From: Oscillospiraceae bacterium
Lineage (GTDB): Bacteria; Bacillota; Clostridia; Oscillospirales; CAG-272
Reading direction: 5' to 3'
Assembly: GCA_015063795.1 (NCBI GenBank)
Contig: SVTL01000001.1
Span: 361,614 to 425,613 of the forward strand
DNA: 64,000 bases
The translations under genes were made by a program, and so were the position numbers. Positions 33,474 to 41,919 of the stretch are shown one piece after another. Below the pieces are notes generated by a model. It saw only the letters and a program-made list of their open reading frames with translations. It had not been told where the DNA came from and ran no database searches. Within the stretch, counting starts at the first letter, position 1. The number at the start of each line of letters is the position of its first letter.

Positions 33474-33509
33474 GATCCTTCTGCCTTTTGCGGAGGGATC
33501 TTTTGTTTT
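33474..33509 (+). terminator. Terminator of the dockerin protein gene
   Basis: An 11-bp stem (33474-33484 with 33490-33500, two G-U pairs) is followed by TTTTGTTTT. Confidence 0.88.
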
Positions 33510-33577
33510 CCTCACAAAGCGCTTCTGCATGATTTGCCTTTTCTTCGGACAGAATAAGCAAAAAAGGAGTGATAACA

Positions 33578-35938
33578 ATGTCTGTTTCGGAAGAAATCGT
33601 ATCCAAACTGATCCGCTGTTACGGCGTGACACCGCCTGAGGCGACGGATGTGCAGATGTTTACGGCTATGAGCCTTTGCGTGAAGGATCTGATGGCGCAA
33701 AAGAGGCGTCTGTTCCGTTCGGAGGAGAAAAAACAGCGCGCCAAGCGTGTCCATTATCTCTGCATGGAGTTTCTCATCGGAAAGAGTCTGAAAACCAATC
33801 TGATCAATCTGGGGCTGGAAAAGGAGTGCAGTGAGTTCGCAAAGCGCTACGGCTATTCGCTGGAGGATCTGTATGCCTGCGAGCCCGATCCCGCCCTTGG
33901 AAACGGCGGCTTGGGGCGCTTGGCCGCCTGCTTTCTCGATTCGCTGACCTCACTTTCCTATCCCGCAACGGGATATTCCATCTGCTATGAATACGGTCTT
34001 TTTAAGCAGAAGATCATTGACGGCGAGCAGCTGGAAAAGCCCGACATCTGGCTTCCGCACGGCGAGGTGTGGCTGATCCCCCGTCAGGATAAGAGCTGCC
34101 GTGTATACCTCGGCGGACGGGTGCGCGAGGACTGGTCGGGCGGAAAAAACCGTGTCAGTTTGGAAAACGCCGAGGAGATCGACGCTGTGCCTTATGACAT
34201 GATGATCAGCGGACGGAATGGCAAGGCGGTGAATCTGCTTCGTCTCTTCCGCGCCCAGAGTGCGGAGAAGATCGATATGCGCCTCTTTTCTCAGGGGGAG
34301 TATATCAAGGCGGTGCAGGAGAACACCAACGCCGAGACCATTTCCAAAATGCTCTATCCGCCGGACAATCACGTGTCGGGGCGTCTGCTTCGCCTGTCCC
34401 AGCAGTATTTCCTTTGCTCCGCATCCCTGCAGTCGATTCTGTCCGACCATGTGAAGCTCTACCGCAAGCTTGACAATTTTGCTCAAAAGAATGCCATTCA
34501 CATCAATGACACCCATCCTGCTTTGGTGATCCCCGAGCTGATGCGCATCCTGATGGATGACTATGACTATGGCTGGGACAAGGCATGGGAGATCACCACG
34601 CAGTCGGTTTCCTATACCAATCATACCGTTATGCCCGAGGCGATGGAGTGCTGGCGGGAGGATATCATGGCCATCCGTCTTCCTCGCATCTATTCCATCT
34701 TAAAGGAAATGGACGAACGGTATCTGGCGCGCTTTCCCGATACGGGAGAGGAGTGCCGTATTCTCTCGGGCGGTCATGTGCGGATGGCGAATCTGAGCGT
34801 GATCGGTTCGCACAAGGTCAACGGTGTGTCCGAGCTGCATTCGGAGATTCTGAAAAAAAAGACCTTCCATGCCTTTGCCAAGCGTGAGCCCGAGAAGTTC
34901 ACCAACGTCAACAACGGCATCACCCATACCCGTTGGCTCTGCGGTGCCAATCCCGCGCTTTCCGAGCTTTTGGATCAGACCATTGGTCCGCAGTACCGCG
35001 AACAACCGCAGCTGCTGGAGAACCTCATCGCCTTCCGTGAGGACAAGTCGGTTCTGGAGAAGCTCGAACAGATCAAGCGAACCAACAAGGAAAAGCTGAC
35101 TGCCTATATCAAGGATGTGCACGGCAGACAGATCGATCCCGAGGCGATTTTTGATGTGCAGATCAAGCGCATGCACGAATACAAGCGTCAGCTGCTGAAT
35201 GTTCTGCGTATTCTCTCGCTGTTCGACGAGCCGACAGGTCCCAAGCGCACCTTTCTCTTTGCGGCCAAGGCGGCATCCAATTACGACATTGCCAAGGAGA
35301 TCATCCGCCTCATCTACCATTTGGGAGAGGAGATCCGAAAGGACGAGCGGCTGAGCAAGCGTCTGTCGGTGGTCTTTTTGGAGGATTATAATGTCTCGCT
35401 GGCCGAGCGGATCATTCCCGCCGCCGAGATCAGCGAACAGCTTTCGCTGGCCGGTAAGGAGGCCAGCGGCACAGGCAACATGAAGCTGATGATGAACGGC
35501 GCGTTGACCGTGGGAACGCTGGACGGTGCCAATGTGCAGATCAGGCAGGCGGCAGGCGAGGAGAACTTCTACCTCTTCGGCATGAATGAGAATGAGGTGG
35601 ATGAGCTGTGGCGCAAGGGCTACCATGCCGGACATTTTCTGCGGAGCAGTCTGCGGCTGCAGGGAGTGATGGAGCGTCTGAAAAGGGGCATCAACGGTCA
35701 GAGCTTTGAGATGATCGAGAATTATCTGACGGGAAGCGGCTTTCCCGATCCGTATATGTGCATGGGCGATTTCGATTCCTATTGTGCCGTCCATGCTGTG
35801 GCCGATGCCGATTACACCAATTCCGAAAAATGGAACCGCATGTCGCTGATGAACATCGCCACCTCGGGCGTGTTTTCCTCCGACCGAAGCGTGCGCGAAT
35901 ATGCCGAGCAGATCTGGCACATCAAGCCTTTGGAGTAA
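33578..35938 (+). CDS. glgP: Glycogen/starch/alpha-glucan phosphorylase
   Basis: A 786-residue cytoplasmic GT35 enzyme that releases glucose-1-phosphate from alpha-1,4-glucans. Diagnostic segments: the early EPDPALGNGGLGRLAACFLDSL loop (split GNGGLGRLAACFLDS), INDTHPALVIPELMR and the pyridoxal-phosphate lysine in EASGTGNMKLMMNGALTVG. Length is near that of bacterial GlgP/MalP. The ATG at 33578 follows AAAGGAGTG; a GTG three codons earlier overlaps the ribosome site. The next gene, a GH13 hydrolase, begins eight bases after the stop, so both act on the same glucans: the hydrolase shortens or debranches, and the phosphorylase degrades. Neither has a signal peptide. Confidence 0.97.
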   Translation: MSVSEEIVSKLIRCYGVTPPEATDVQMFTAMSLCVKDLMAQKRRLFRSEEKKQRAKRVHYLCMEFLIGKSLKTNLINLGLEKECSEFAKRYGYSLEDLYACEPDPALGNGGLGRLAACFLDSLTSLSYPATGYSICYEYGLFKQKIIDGEQLEKPDIWLPHGEVWLIPRQDKSCRVYLGGRVREDWSGGKNRVSLENAEEIDAVPYDMMISGRNGKAVNLLRLFRAQSAEKIDMRLFSQGEYIKAVQENTNAETISKMLYPPDNHVSGRLLRLSQQYFLCSASLQSILSDHVKLYRKLDNFAQKNAIHINDTHPALVIPELMRILMDDYDYGWDKAWEITTQSVSYTNHTVMPEAMECWREDIMAIRLPRIYSILKEMDERYLARFPDTGEECRILSGGHVRMANLSVIGSHKVNGVSELHSEILKKKTFHAFAKREPEKFTNVNNGITHTRWLCGANPALSELLDQTIGPQYREQPQLLENLIAFREDKSVLEKLEQIKRTNKEKLTAYIKDVHGRQIDPEAIFDVQIKRMHEYKRQLLNVLRILSLFDEPTGPKRTFLFAAKAASNYDIAKEIIRLIYHLGEEIRKDERLSKRLSVVFLEDYNVSLAERIIPAAEISEQLSLAGKEASGTGNMKLMMNGALTVGTLDGANVQIRQAAGEENFYLFGMNENEVDELWRKGYHAGHFLRSSLRLQGVMERLKRGINGQSFEMIENYLTGSGFPDPYMCMGDFDSYCAVHAVADADYTNSEKWNRMSLMNIATSGVFSSDRSVREYAEQIWHIKPLE

Positions 35939-35946
35939 GAAAAAAG

Positions 35947-37686
35947 ATGAGATATATCACCAAAAAAATCAGCGGGCGGGATGTCAGCCTGTTTTCCGCC
36001 TTTGAAGAGCAAAAAACGCTTTCGATCCTCTTTCACAGCGACCGTGACGCGAGAGCCGTTCTGCATCTGAGGCGAGACGGTGAGGAGGAAGCGAAGGCAT
36101 ATGAGATGAAGTGGAAGGGGCGCGAGGGACGAAACGATCTTTTTGTGTGCGAGATCATGACCGAAAAAGGACTTTGGTTCGGCGAGATCAACGGCTTCTG
36201 CTTCCGACTGCTTATCTACGACAAGGATTTCACCACCCCCGACCGCTTCAAGGGCGGCATTCTCTATCACATTTTCGTGGACCGCTTCAGCCGTTCGGGA
36301 AAAGTCAAAAGCGCATCATACGGGCGGGAGATCGCCGACTGGTATGCCTGCCCCGAATATCCTGAAAAAGAGGGAGGACCGCTTGCCAACGACACCTTTT
36401 TCGGCGGCGATCTGTGGGGCATTGCCGAAAAGCTGGATTATATTGCTTCGCTTGGCGCGGACACGGTCTATCTCAGCCCGATTTTCGCTTCGCCCTCCAA
36501 CCACAAGTATGACACCGCCGATTACGAGCATGTGGACGAACGCTTCGGAGGGGACAGGGCGCTGACGCATTTGATCGAAAAGGCGCACAGCAAGGGAATT
36601 CGCATCCTGCTGGACGGCGTGTTCAACCATTGCGGAAGCGACAGCCGTTATTTCGATCAACGGGGGCAGTATGCCGATGCGGGTGCCGCGCAAAGCAAGA
36701 ATTCCCCTTATCACAGCTGGTTCACCTTCTCGCAGTACCCGACGCATTACGATTGCTGGTGGGGGATCGGCATTCTCCCCAAGCTGAATCAGAATGAGCC
36801 AAGCTGCCGTGAGTATTTCTTAGGCGAAGGCGGGATCGTGCCCCGCTATCTGCAAAAGGGCATCGACGGCTGGCGGCTGGACGTGGCCGATGAGCTGTCC
36901 GATTCGTTTTTAAGCGAGCTTCGGGCGCGGGCCAAAACAGTCAATCCCGACAGTCTGATCTTGGGCGAGGTCTGGGAGGACGCCTCGGACAAGATCGCTT
37001 ACGGTACAAGGAAGCAGTATCTGTGGGGGCATGAGCTGGATGCGGTGATGAATTATCCTTTGCGCGAGGAGATCATTGCCTTTGTGATGAGCGGAAACGC
37101 CCAGCGTTTTGCGCAAAGCACCGCCGCGCTCTATTCACACTATCCCAAATGCGTGTCGGACTGCAACATGAATTTTCTCTCCACGCACGACACCATCCGC
37201 ATTCTGACGCTGCTGGGCGGCGAACGGGGCGAGGGGATGAGTAACGGGGAAAAGGCAATTTTCCGCCTGTCGGACGAACAGCGCCAAAAAGCGATCGAAC
37301 GTCTGAAGCTGGCCTATGTGATCCTTTTCACCATGCCGGGCATCCCCTGCCTGTTTTACGGGGATGAAGCAGGGCTTGAGGGCTTTTCCGATCCCTTTAA
37401 CCGCGTCACCTACCCGTGGGGCAGAGAGGATCGGGAGCTGATCGAATTTGTCCGCCGTCTGGGCAAGCTGCGGAAAGGGCTGTCCGACTTCAAGGCCGGC
37501 GAATACCGCATCGTGTATGCCTCGGGCGGTATGCTGGTCTACCGGCGGGGCAAGCGGACCATCGCCGTCAATCTGTCTTGCAGAAGCCGCGTTCTTCGCT
37601 TCAAGGGGAAAAAGCGCGAGCGTCTTTCGGGCGCGGACTGCCTCTCCGAGTATTGGCTTCATCCCGGTCAGGCGGCTGTATTGTAA
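35947..37686 (+). CDS. GH13 alpha-glucan hydrolase (neopullulanase/cyclomaltodextrinase-like)
   Basis: A 579-residue intracellular alpha-amylase-family enzyme. A short N-terminal beta domain (about residues 1-85) precedes the catalytic barrel: LYHIFVDRF, DGVFNHCGSDS, GWRLDVADEL with nucleophile Asp312, GEVWED with acid/base Glu341, and STHDT with Asp415. The WxxxDxxFGGDLxGI segment before the barrel is typical of neopullulanase, maltogenic amylase and cyclomaltodextrinase. The N-terminal domain is shorter than a full CBM34 and I cannot tell which activity dominates. The ATG at 35947 lies eight bases after glgP; the open frame extends back into glgP without a ribosome site. Confidence 0.9.
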   Translation: MRYITKKISGRDVSLFSAFEEQKTLSILFHSDRDARAVLHLRRDGEEEAKAYEMKWKGREGRNDLFVCEIMTEKGLWFGEINGFCFRLLIYDKDFTTPDRFKGGILYHIFVDRFSRSGKVKSASYGREIADWYACPEYPEKEGGPLANDTFFGGDLWGIAEKLDYIASLGADTVYLSPIFASPSNHKYDTADYEHVDERFGGDRALTHLIEKAHSKGIRILLDGVFNHCGSDSRYFDQRGQYADAGAAQSKNSPYHSWFTFSQYPTHYDCWWGIGILPKLNQNEPSCREYFLGEGGIVPRYLQKGIDGWRLDVADELSDSFLSELRARAKTVNPDSLILGEVWEDASDKIAYGTRKQYLWGHELDAVMNYPLREEIIAFVMSGNAQRFAQSTAALYSHYPKCVSDCNMNFLSTHDTIRILTLLGGERGEGMSNGEKAIFRLSDEQRQKAIERLKLAYVILFTMPGIPCLFYGDEAGLEGFSDPFNRVTYPWGREDRELIEFVRRLGKLRKGLSDFKAGEYRIVYASGGMLVYRRGKRTIAVNLSCRSRVLRFKGKKRERLSGADCLSEYWLHPGQAAVL

Positions 37687-37764
37687 AGATACGGCGATCG
37701 AGTTCGAGGTCGGTTCGAAGCGCAAGTGAGAAGGCATGGCAGACAGTCGCCATGATAAGAAAAC

Positions 37765-37790
37765 AGGGCACCGCTTTTTGGCAGTGCCCT
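37765..37790. terminator. Hairpin between convergent GH13 and pepF genes
   Basis: AGGGCAC (37765-37771) pairs with GTGCCCT (37784-37790), with further pairs inside. The minus-strand side is followed by GTTTTCTT, serving pepF. The plus-strand side continues into TATCTGTTTGGTTTTT. Confidence 0.75.
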
Positions 37791-37810
37791 TATCTGTTTG
37801 GTTTTTATTC

Positions 37811-39514
37811 TTATTGGTAGGCCTTGATCCCCTGTCGGATCTCTTTTTTCACCGAGGCGATCATGTTCCGAACGTTATTGCCCTTCAGTGGATTGTGCAG
37901 GCCGGCTTCCTTGAGCAGGTCGAAGTAGCCCAGACTGCCGCCCGCTCTGCAGAGCCGCATATACTGCTCCCAAGCGCCCTGCGGATCGTCCTTCGCCTTT
38001 CCGTACAGCTCAAACGCGCAAAGCTGGGCGAGGGCATAATCGATGTAGTAGAACGGGTATAGGAAGATGTGCTGCTTCTGCATCCAATAGCCGCCCTTTT
38101 CCAAGAACTTGTTGCCGTCATACTTGCGCCAAGGCATGTACTTTTTCTCCAGCTCGCGCCAGATGCGGCGGCGTCCCGCCGGAGTAATGGATGTATCCTC
38201 GTACATACGGTGCTGGAATTCGTCCACGCACACGATGTAGGGGATGACCGCCAGTGCCGAGCAGAGATGGGTGAAGCGGTAAGCATCGGCCTTTTCTCCG
38301 AAGAATTTGTCCATGTAAGGATAGGTGAGAAACTCCATGGCCATGGAATGGATCTCGTTGACCTCGCTGGTGGAGGAGATGTTGTCGTCAATGGTCTGTG
38401 TTTTGGCGGCGGTGAAGTGCTGGAAGGCATGACCGGCCTCGTGGGTGAGCACGTCCACATCCGCGCTGGTGCCGTTGAAGTTGGAGAAAATGAAGGGCGC
38501 GCCGTAGGACGGCAGATGCGTGCAATAGCCGCCGAGATGCTTACCCGGTCTCGTTTCCAGGTCAAACAGCTCATGCTCGCGCATGAAGTCGAAGAATTCA
38601 CCGGTTTCCTTTGACAGCTCGTGATACATCTCGTTGGCCTTTTCCACCATCACACCGCTTTCGTGAAGAGGAAGCGCATTGCCGTCGGGGAAGAAAAGCG
38701 TTTCATCGTAAAGCTGGAGATCATCGATGCCAAGCCGCTTGGCCTGTGCTTTGTACATCTCTTCACAAAGAGGCGTGATGTGGAGATACACCTGCTCGCG
38801 GAAGGCGGCAATGTCCTCCTCGGTGTAATCAAAGCGGTGCTTGCCTAGATAGGCATAGCGGGTGAAGGAGGAAAAGCCCAGCTTCTTTGCCATTTTGTCA
38901 CGCTGACGGATCAGCGCGGTATACTGTTTGTCTAACTTGTCGGACACGCTTTCATACAGATCGGCCCATGCGAAAAAAGCTTCACGGCGCTCCTCGCGGT
39001 CGGTAGACTGCATATGCTTCAAAAGACCGTAGAAATTGCAGGTCTCGCCGCGGAAGTCGGTTTTGCAGGAGGCGGCGGTCAGCGAATATTCGGTGGAAAG
39101 GTTGGCTTCGTTGATCTGCTGGGTGATGATCTTTCTGTCCTGCAGAAGAAGGTCGCTTTCATATGTCTTGGTTGTGATCTTGCCGAATTCCTTTTCAAAA
39201 TTCTTGCGGAAGGGGGAGGCCAGCAGCGCTTCGATCACCTTCTTCTGTGCGGCGGCGAAGACGGGGAGAGATTCGTTATAGAACGCGATCTCCTCCGCAT
39301 AGAAGGGATCGAGGGTGTTCATGGTGTTGCGCACATACGCCAGCATATACTGCGTGTCGATCTCGCGGACGAGGGCTTGCAGATCGAAATAGACCGCGCG
39401 GTAGGCTTCGTAGGAATCGGCCTTGCGGAAGCGTCTTGCAAAGGCACTCATCTGCTTTTTCGCTTGTTCCAGATCGGGACGGCTGTACGGCATTTCGCTG
39501 AATTTCAAGGACAT
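37811..39514 (-). CDS. pepF: M3 family oligoendopeptidase F
   Basis: A 567-residue cytoplasmic zinc peptidase that cuts short peptides. The active site is in DVLTHEAGHAFQHF (HExxH), with the third zinc ligand Glu in SSTSEVNEIHSMAMEF. The upstream GGYCTHLPSYGAPFIFSNFN and downstream YYIDYALAQLCAFELY are PepF features. Length is typical for the short PepF/M3B clade. AAGGAGG precedes the ATG at 39514. A hairpin without a T tract (39539-39569) lies between it and the DUF1846 gene upstream, so partial read-through from that gene is possible. No signal peptide. Confidence 0.96.
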   Translation of the reverse strand: MSLKFSEMPYSRPDLEQAKKQMSAFARRFRKADSYEAYRAVYFDLQALVREIDTQYMLAYVRNTMNTLDPFYAEEIAFYNESLPVFAAAQKKVIEALLASPFRKNFEKEFGKITTKTYESDLLLQDRKIITQQINEANLSTEYSLTAASCKTDFRGETCNFYGLLKHMQSTDREERREAFFAWADLYESVSDKLDKQYTALIRQRDKMAKKLGFSSFTRYAYLGKHRFDYTEEDIAAFREQVYLHITPLCEEMYKAQAKRLGIDDLQLYDETLFFPDGNALPLHESGVMVEKANEMYHELSKETGEFFDFMREHELFDLETRPGKHLGGYCTHLPSYGAPFIFSNFNGTSADVDVLTHEAGHAFQHFTAAKTQTIDDNISSTSEVNEIHSMAMEFLTYPYMDKFFGEKADAYRFTHLCSALAVIPYIVCVDEFQHRMYEDTSITPAGRRRIWRELEKKYMPWRKYDGNKFLEKGGYWMQKQHIFLYPFYYIDYALAQLCAFELYGKAKDDPQGAWEQYMRLCRAGGSLGYFDLLKEAGLHNPLKGNNVRNMIASVKKEIRQGIKAYQ

Positions 39515-39538
39515 GAAAAATACCTCCTTATGAGACAG

Positions 39539-39569
39539 ACGCCGCCCTTCACAGCGGAATCGGCGGCGT
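39539..39569. other. GC-rich hairpin between DUF1846 and pepF
   Basis: ACGCCGCC (39539-39546) pairs with GGCGGCGT (39562-39569). No T run follows on the minus strand; the pepF ribosome site comes next. It may act as a processing or stability element rather than a terminator. Confidence 0.5.
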
Positions 39570-39598
39570 GGTCGGTTTGAATCGTTTTTTTCCTTATC

Positions 39599-41086
39599 TT
39601 ACTTATGATAGAGCTTTTTGGTGTGATATTGAGGCTCGCAGGTCAGATTGATGCCCAGCTTGCGGTAGATGTCCTCGTCGACCTGAGAGAGAATGACCGT
39701 TGAATGGGCCTCGCACCCCTGCAGGAGCGAAAGCTTGCTCAAAGCTTCCTTGCTTTGCTTATTGTTGGTCGAGCAAATGGAGAGAGCGATCAGCGCCTCA
39801 TCGGAGTGGAGACGGGGATTGTGATTGCCGAGACGGTTGACCTTCAGCTGCTGGATGGGCTCAATGATGTGGGGCTGAATGAGGTGAACGGATTTGTCGA
39901 TGCCGCTCAGCTTCTTGATGGCGTTGAGCAGGGCAGCGGAGGCAGCGCCGAGAAAAGCGCTGGTCTTGCCGGTGACGATCTGCCCGTCGGGAAGCTCGAT
40001 GGAAACAGCAGGCTGGTTGCCCGTGTCAATGGACTTCTGAATGGCGGCGGCCACCACCCTGCGCGAATCGACGGTGATGCCGGCCTGACGCATGAGGATC
40101 TCGATCTTTTGCACGGCCTTGTCGCCGTTGCCTTTTTTTCGCTTGTCGCACATGGCCTTGAAATAACGGCGCAGGATCTCCTGCTTGGCCGCCTCACAGC
40201 TTGCTTCATCGTTTGAAATGCAGAAGCCGGCCATGTTAACGCCCATATCGGTGGGCGAACGGTAGGGGCTCTTGCCCGAGATCTTCTCAAAGATGGCGTT
40301 GAGGACAGGGAAGACCTCCACATCGCGGTTGTAGTTGACCGTTGTCTGACCGTAAGCCTCTAAATGGTAGGGGTCGATCATGTTCACGTCGTCAAGATCG
40401 GCGGTTGCCGCTTCATAAGCCAGATTGACCGGATGCTTGAGCGGAATGTTCCAGATGGGGAAGGTCTCGAATTTGGCATAGCCGGCGGGGATACCGCGGA
40501 TGTATTCATGATACAGCTGAGAGAGGCAGGTGGCCATCTTGCCGCTGCCGGGACCGGGGGCGGTGATGACGACCAAGGGACGGCTTGTCTGAATGTAATC
40601 GTTCTTGCCGAAGCCCTCGGGGCTGACGATGTGAGACAGATTATAAGGATAGCCCTCAATGAGATAATGCTGATAGACCGAGATGCCCTGAGAGACCAGA
40701 AGGTTTTTGAAGGCATCGGCCGAGGGCTGATTGTTGTACTGGGAGATGACCACGCTTCCCACATACAGACCGATGCCGCGGAAGGCGTCGATCAGACGGA
40801 GCACATCGGTGTCATAGCGGATGCCGATGTCGCTTCGCATCTTCGTGTTTTCAATGTCGCTTGCGCTGATGACGATGACGATCTCCACATCCGAGGCGAG
40901 GTTGGTCAGCATCTTCACTTTCGAGTCGGGCGCAAAGCCGGGAAGCACGCGGGATGCGTGATAGTCGTCAAACAGCTTGCCGCCGAATTCCAGATAAAGC
41001 TTACCGCCGAAGTCCCGAATGCGTTTTGAGATCTGCTCGGACTGCATTTGAATGTACTTTTCGTTGTCAAAACACGTTTTCAGCAT
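39599..41086 (-). CDS. DUF1846 domain-containing protein
   Basis: A 495-residue cytoplasmic protein matching the DUF1846 family over its full length. It begins with the typical CFDNEKYIQMQSEQISKRI and FGGKLYLEFGGKLFDDYHAS, then VLPGFxxDxKVKML. A segment with a phosphate-loop look, VITAPGPGSGKMATCLSQLYHE, occurs near residues 175-195 and is conserved in the family, suggesting nucleotide binding. The reaction is not known; structures exist for streptococcal members but without an assigned function. The gene has its own consensus promoter. It is divergent from nothing and stands between pepF and the rplS repeat array. Confidence 0.93.
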   Translation of the reverse strand: MLKTCFDNEKYIQMQSEQISKRIRDFGGKLYLEFGGKLFDDYHASRVLPGFAPDSKVKMLTNLASDVEIVIVISASDIENTKMRSDIGIRYDTDVLRLIDAFRGIGLYVGSVVISQYNNQPSADAFKNLLVSQGISVYQHYLIEGYPYNLSHIVSPEGFGKNDYIQTSRPLVVITAPGPGSGKMATCLSQLYHEYIRGIPAGYAKFETFPIWNIPLKHPVNLAYEAATADLDDVNMIDPYHLEAYGQTTVNYNRDVEVFPVLNAIFEKISGKSPYRSPTDMGVNMAGFCISNDEASCEAAKQEILRRYFKAMCDKRKKGNGDKAVQKIEILMRQAGITVDSRRVVAAAIQKSIDTGNQPAVSIELPDGQIVTGKTSAFLGAASAALLNAIKKLSGIDKSVHLIQPHIIEPIQQLKVNRLGNHNPRLHSDEALIALSICSTNNKQSKEALSKLSLLQGCEAHSTVILSQVDEDIYRKLGINLTCEPQYHTKKLYHK

Positions 41087-41124
41087 GAGGATGGTCCTGT
41101 CCCTTCGAAAATCATTTACTTATT

Positions 41125-41153
41125 ATTATAATACGGTTGCAGAATAAAGTCAA
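41125..41153 (-). promoter_or_regulatory. Promoter of the DUF1846 gene
   Basis: TTGACT (41148-41153), 17 bp, TATAAT (41125-41130) on the minus strand, about 40 bp before the ATG. It starts just 14 bp downstream of the rplS repeat array. Confidence 0.85.
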
Positions 41154-41166
41154 GAGGATTGAGCGA

Positions 41167-41430
41167 GGAAAAAGGAAAAAAGCGGCTCGCAATGAACCGC
41201 TTTCATCATCCTGTTGTCAGATGTTTTCCTTAACTCTGGATTCCACAGGAATCCGATACGGAAAAAGGAAAAAAGCGGCTCACAATGAACCGCTTTCGTC
41301 ATGTCGTTGTCAGATGTTTTCCTTAACTCTGGATTCCACAGGAATCCGATACGGAAAAAGGAAAAAAGCGGCTCGCAATGAACCGCTTTCGTCATCCTGT
41401 TGTCAGATGTTTTCCTTAACTCTGGATTCC
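41167..41430 (-). repeat. Tandem triplication of the rplS 3' end and terminator
   Basis: Three copies with an exact 93-bp period start at 41167, 41260 and 41353 (plus-strand coordinates); the last ends inside rplS at 41430. Each unit, read on the minus strand, holds the final codons of rplS with its stop, a hairpin terminator (AAAGCGG...CCGCTTT plus T run) and a junction ending in the palindrome GGATTCC-TGT-GGAATCC. Copies differ at only a few bases. The units past the first can add extra terminators but encode nothing. Confidence 0.95.
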
Positions 41431-41744
41431 TTACCGACTCTGTCGCGCAGGTAGTAGAGCTTAGCTCTTCTGACCTTACCGCTGCGAATGATCTTCACGC
41501 TCTCAACGTTGGGAGAGTGAACAGGGAAGGTTTTCTCAACGCCGACGCCGTAGCTGATGCGTCTGACGGTGAAGGTCTCGGAAATACCGCCGCCGTGACG
41601 AGCGATGATGGTTCCCTCGAACATCTGAATTCTTTCTCTGGTACCTTCTTTGATCTTGTTGGCAACACGAACGGTGTCACCGATGTTGAGAGTCGGTACA
41701 TTCTCTTTCAACTGCTCATTGGTAAAAGCCTTAATCAGATCCAT
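41403..41744 (-). CDS. rplS: 50S ribosomal protein L19
   Basis: A 113-residue ribosomal protein at the 30S-50S interface. Family features are [50 protein letters not shown] and a C-terminal [10 protein letters not shown]. The ATG at 41744 lies six bases after AGGAGG; an open frame extends upstream through the leader. It is unusual for rplS to be apart from rpsP-rimM-trmD; here it is monocistronic with its own promoter. Its 3' end is the source of the 93-bp repeats. Confidence 0.97.
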   Translation of the reverse strand: MDLIKAFTNEQLKENVPTLNIGDTVRVANKIKEGTRERIQMFEGTIIARHGGGISETFTVRRISYGVGVEKTFPVHSPNVESVKIIRSGKVRRAKLYYLRDRVGKESRVKENI

Positions 41745-41874
41745 GATGGCCCTCCTTAAAATACAAGAACATTCATGCAGAGCAACGCAGCGGACTGTTC
41801 CGAAATGGTGCCGTATATCCATAGGCATGGGTACACAACATATCAATTATATATAAACACATTCCGAAAAGCAA
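41745..41874 (-). promoter_or_regulatory. rplS promoter and roughly 95-base leader
   Basis: On the minus strand TTGCTT (41869-41874), 17 bp, TATAAT (41846-41851). The transcribed leader (about 41745-41839) contains short complementary stretches. Firmicutes rplS often carries an L19 autoregulatory leader; I could not confirm its consensus here. Confidence 0.55.
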
Positions 41875-41919
41875 GAGAAATGGCACGATTTTACAAAAAA
41901 TTCACAAATCAAACGCTTC

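Noticed and set aside
35758-35946. An N-terminal extension of the GH13 enzyme into glgP
   Set aside because: The extension is the out-of-frame reading of the glgP 3' end; the ATG at 35947 gives a normal family N-terminus.
41137-41454. A repeat-containing small protein on the plus strand (three copies of a 31-residue unit), or a CRISPR array
   Set aside because: It is the antisense reading of the triplicated rplS 3' end and terminator. There are no spacers and no ribosome site.
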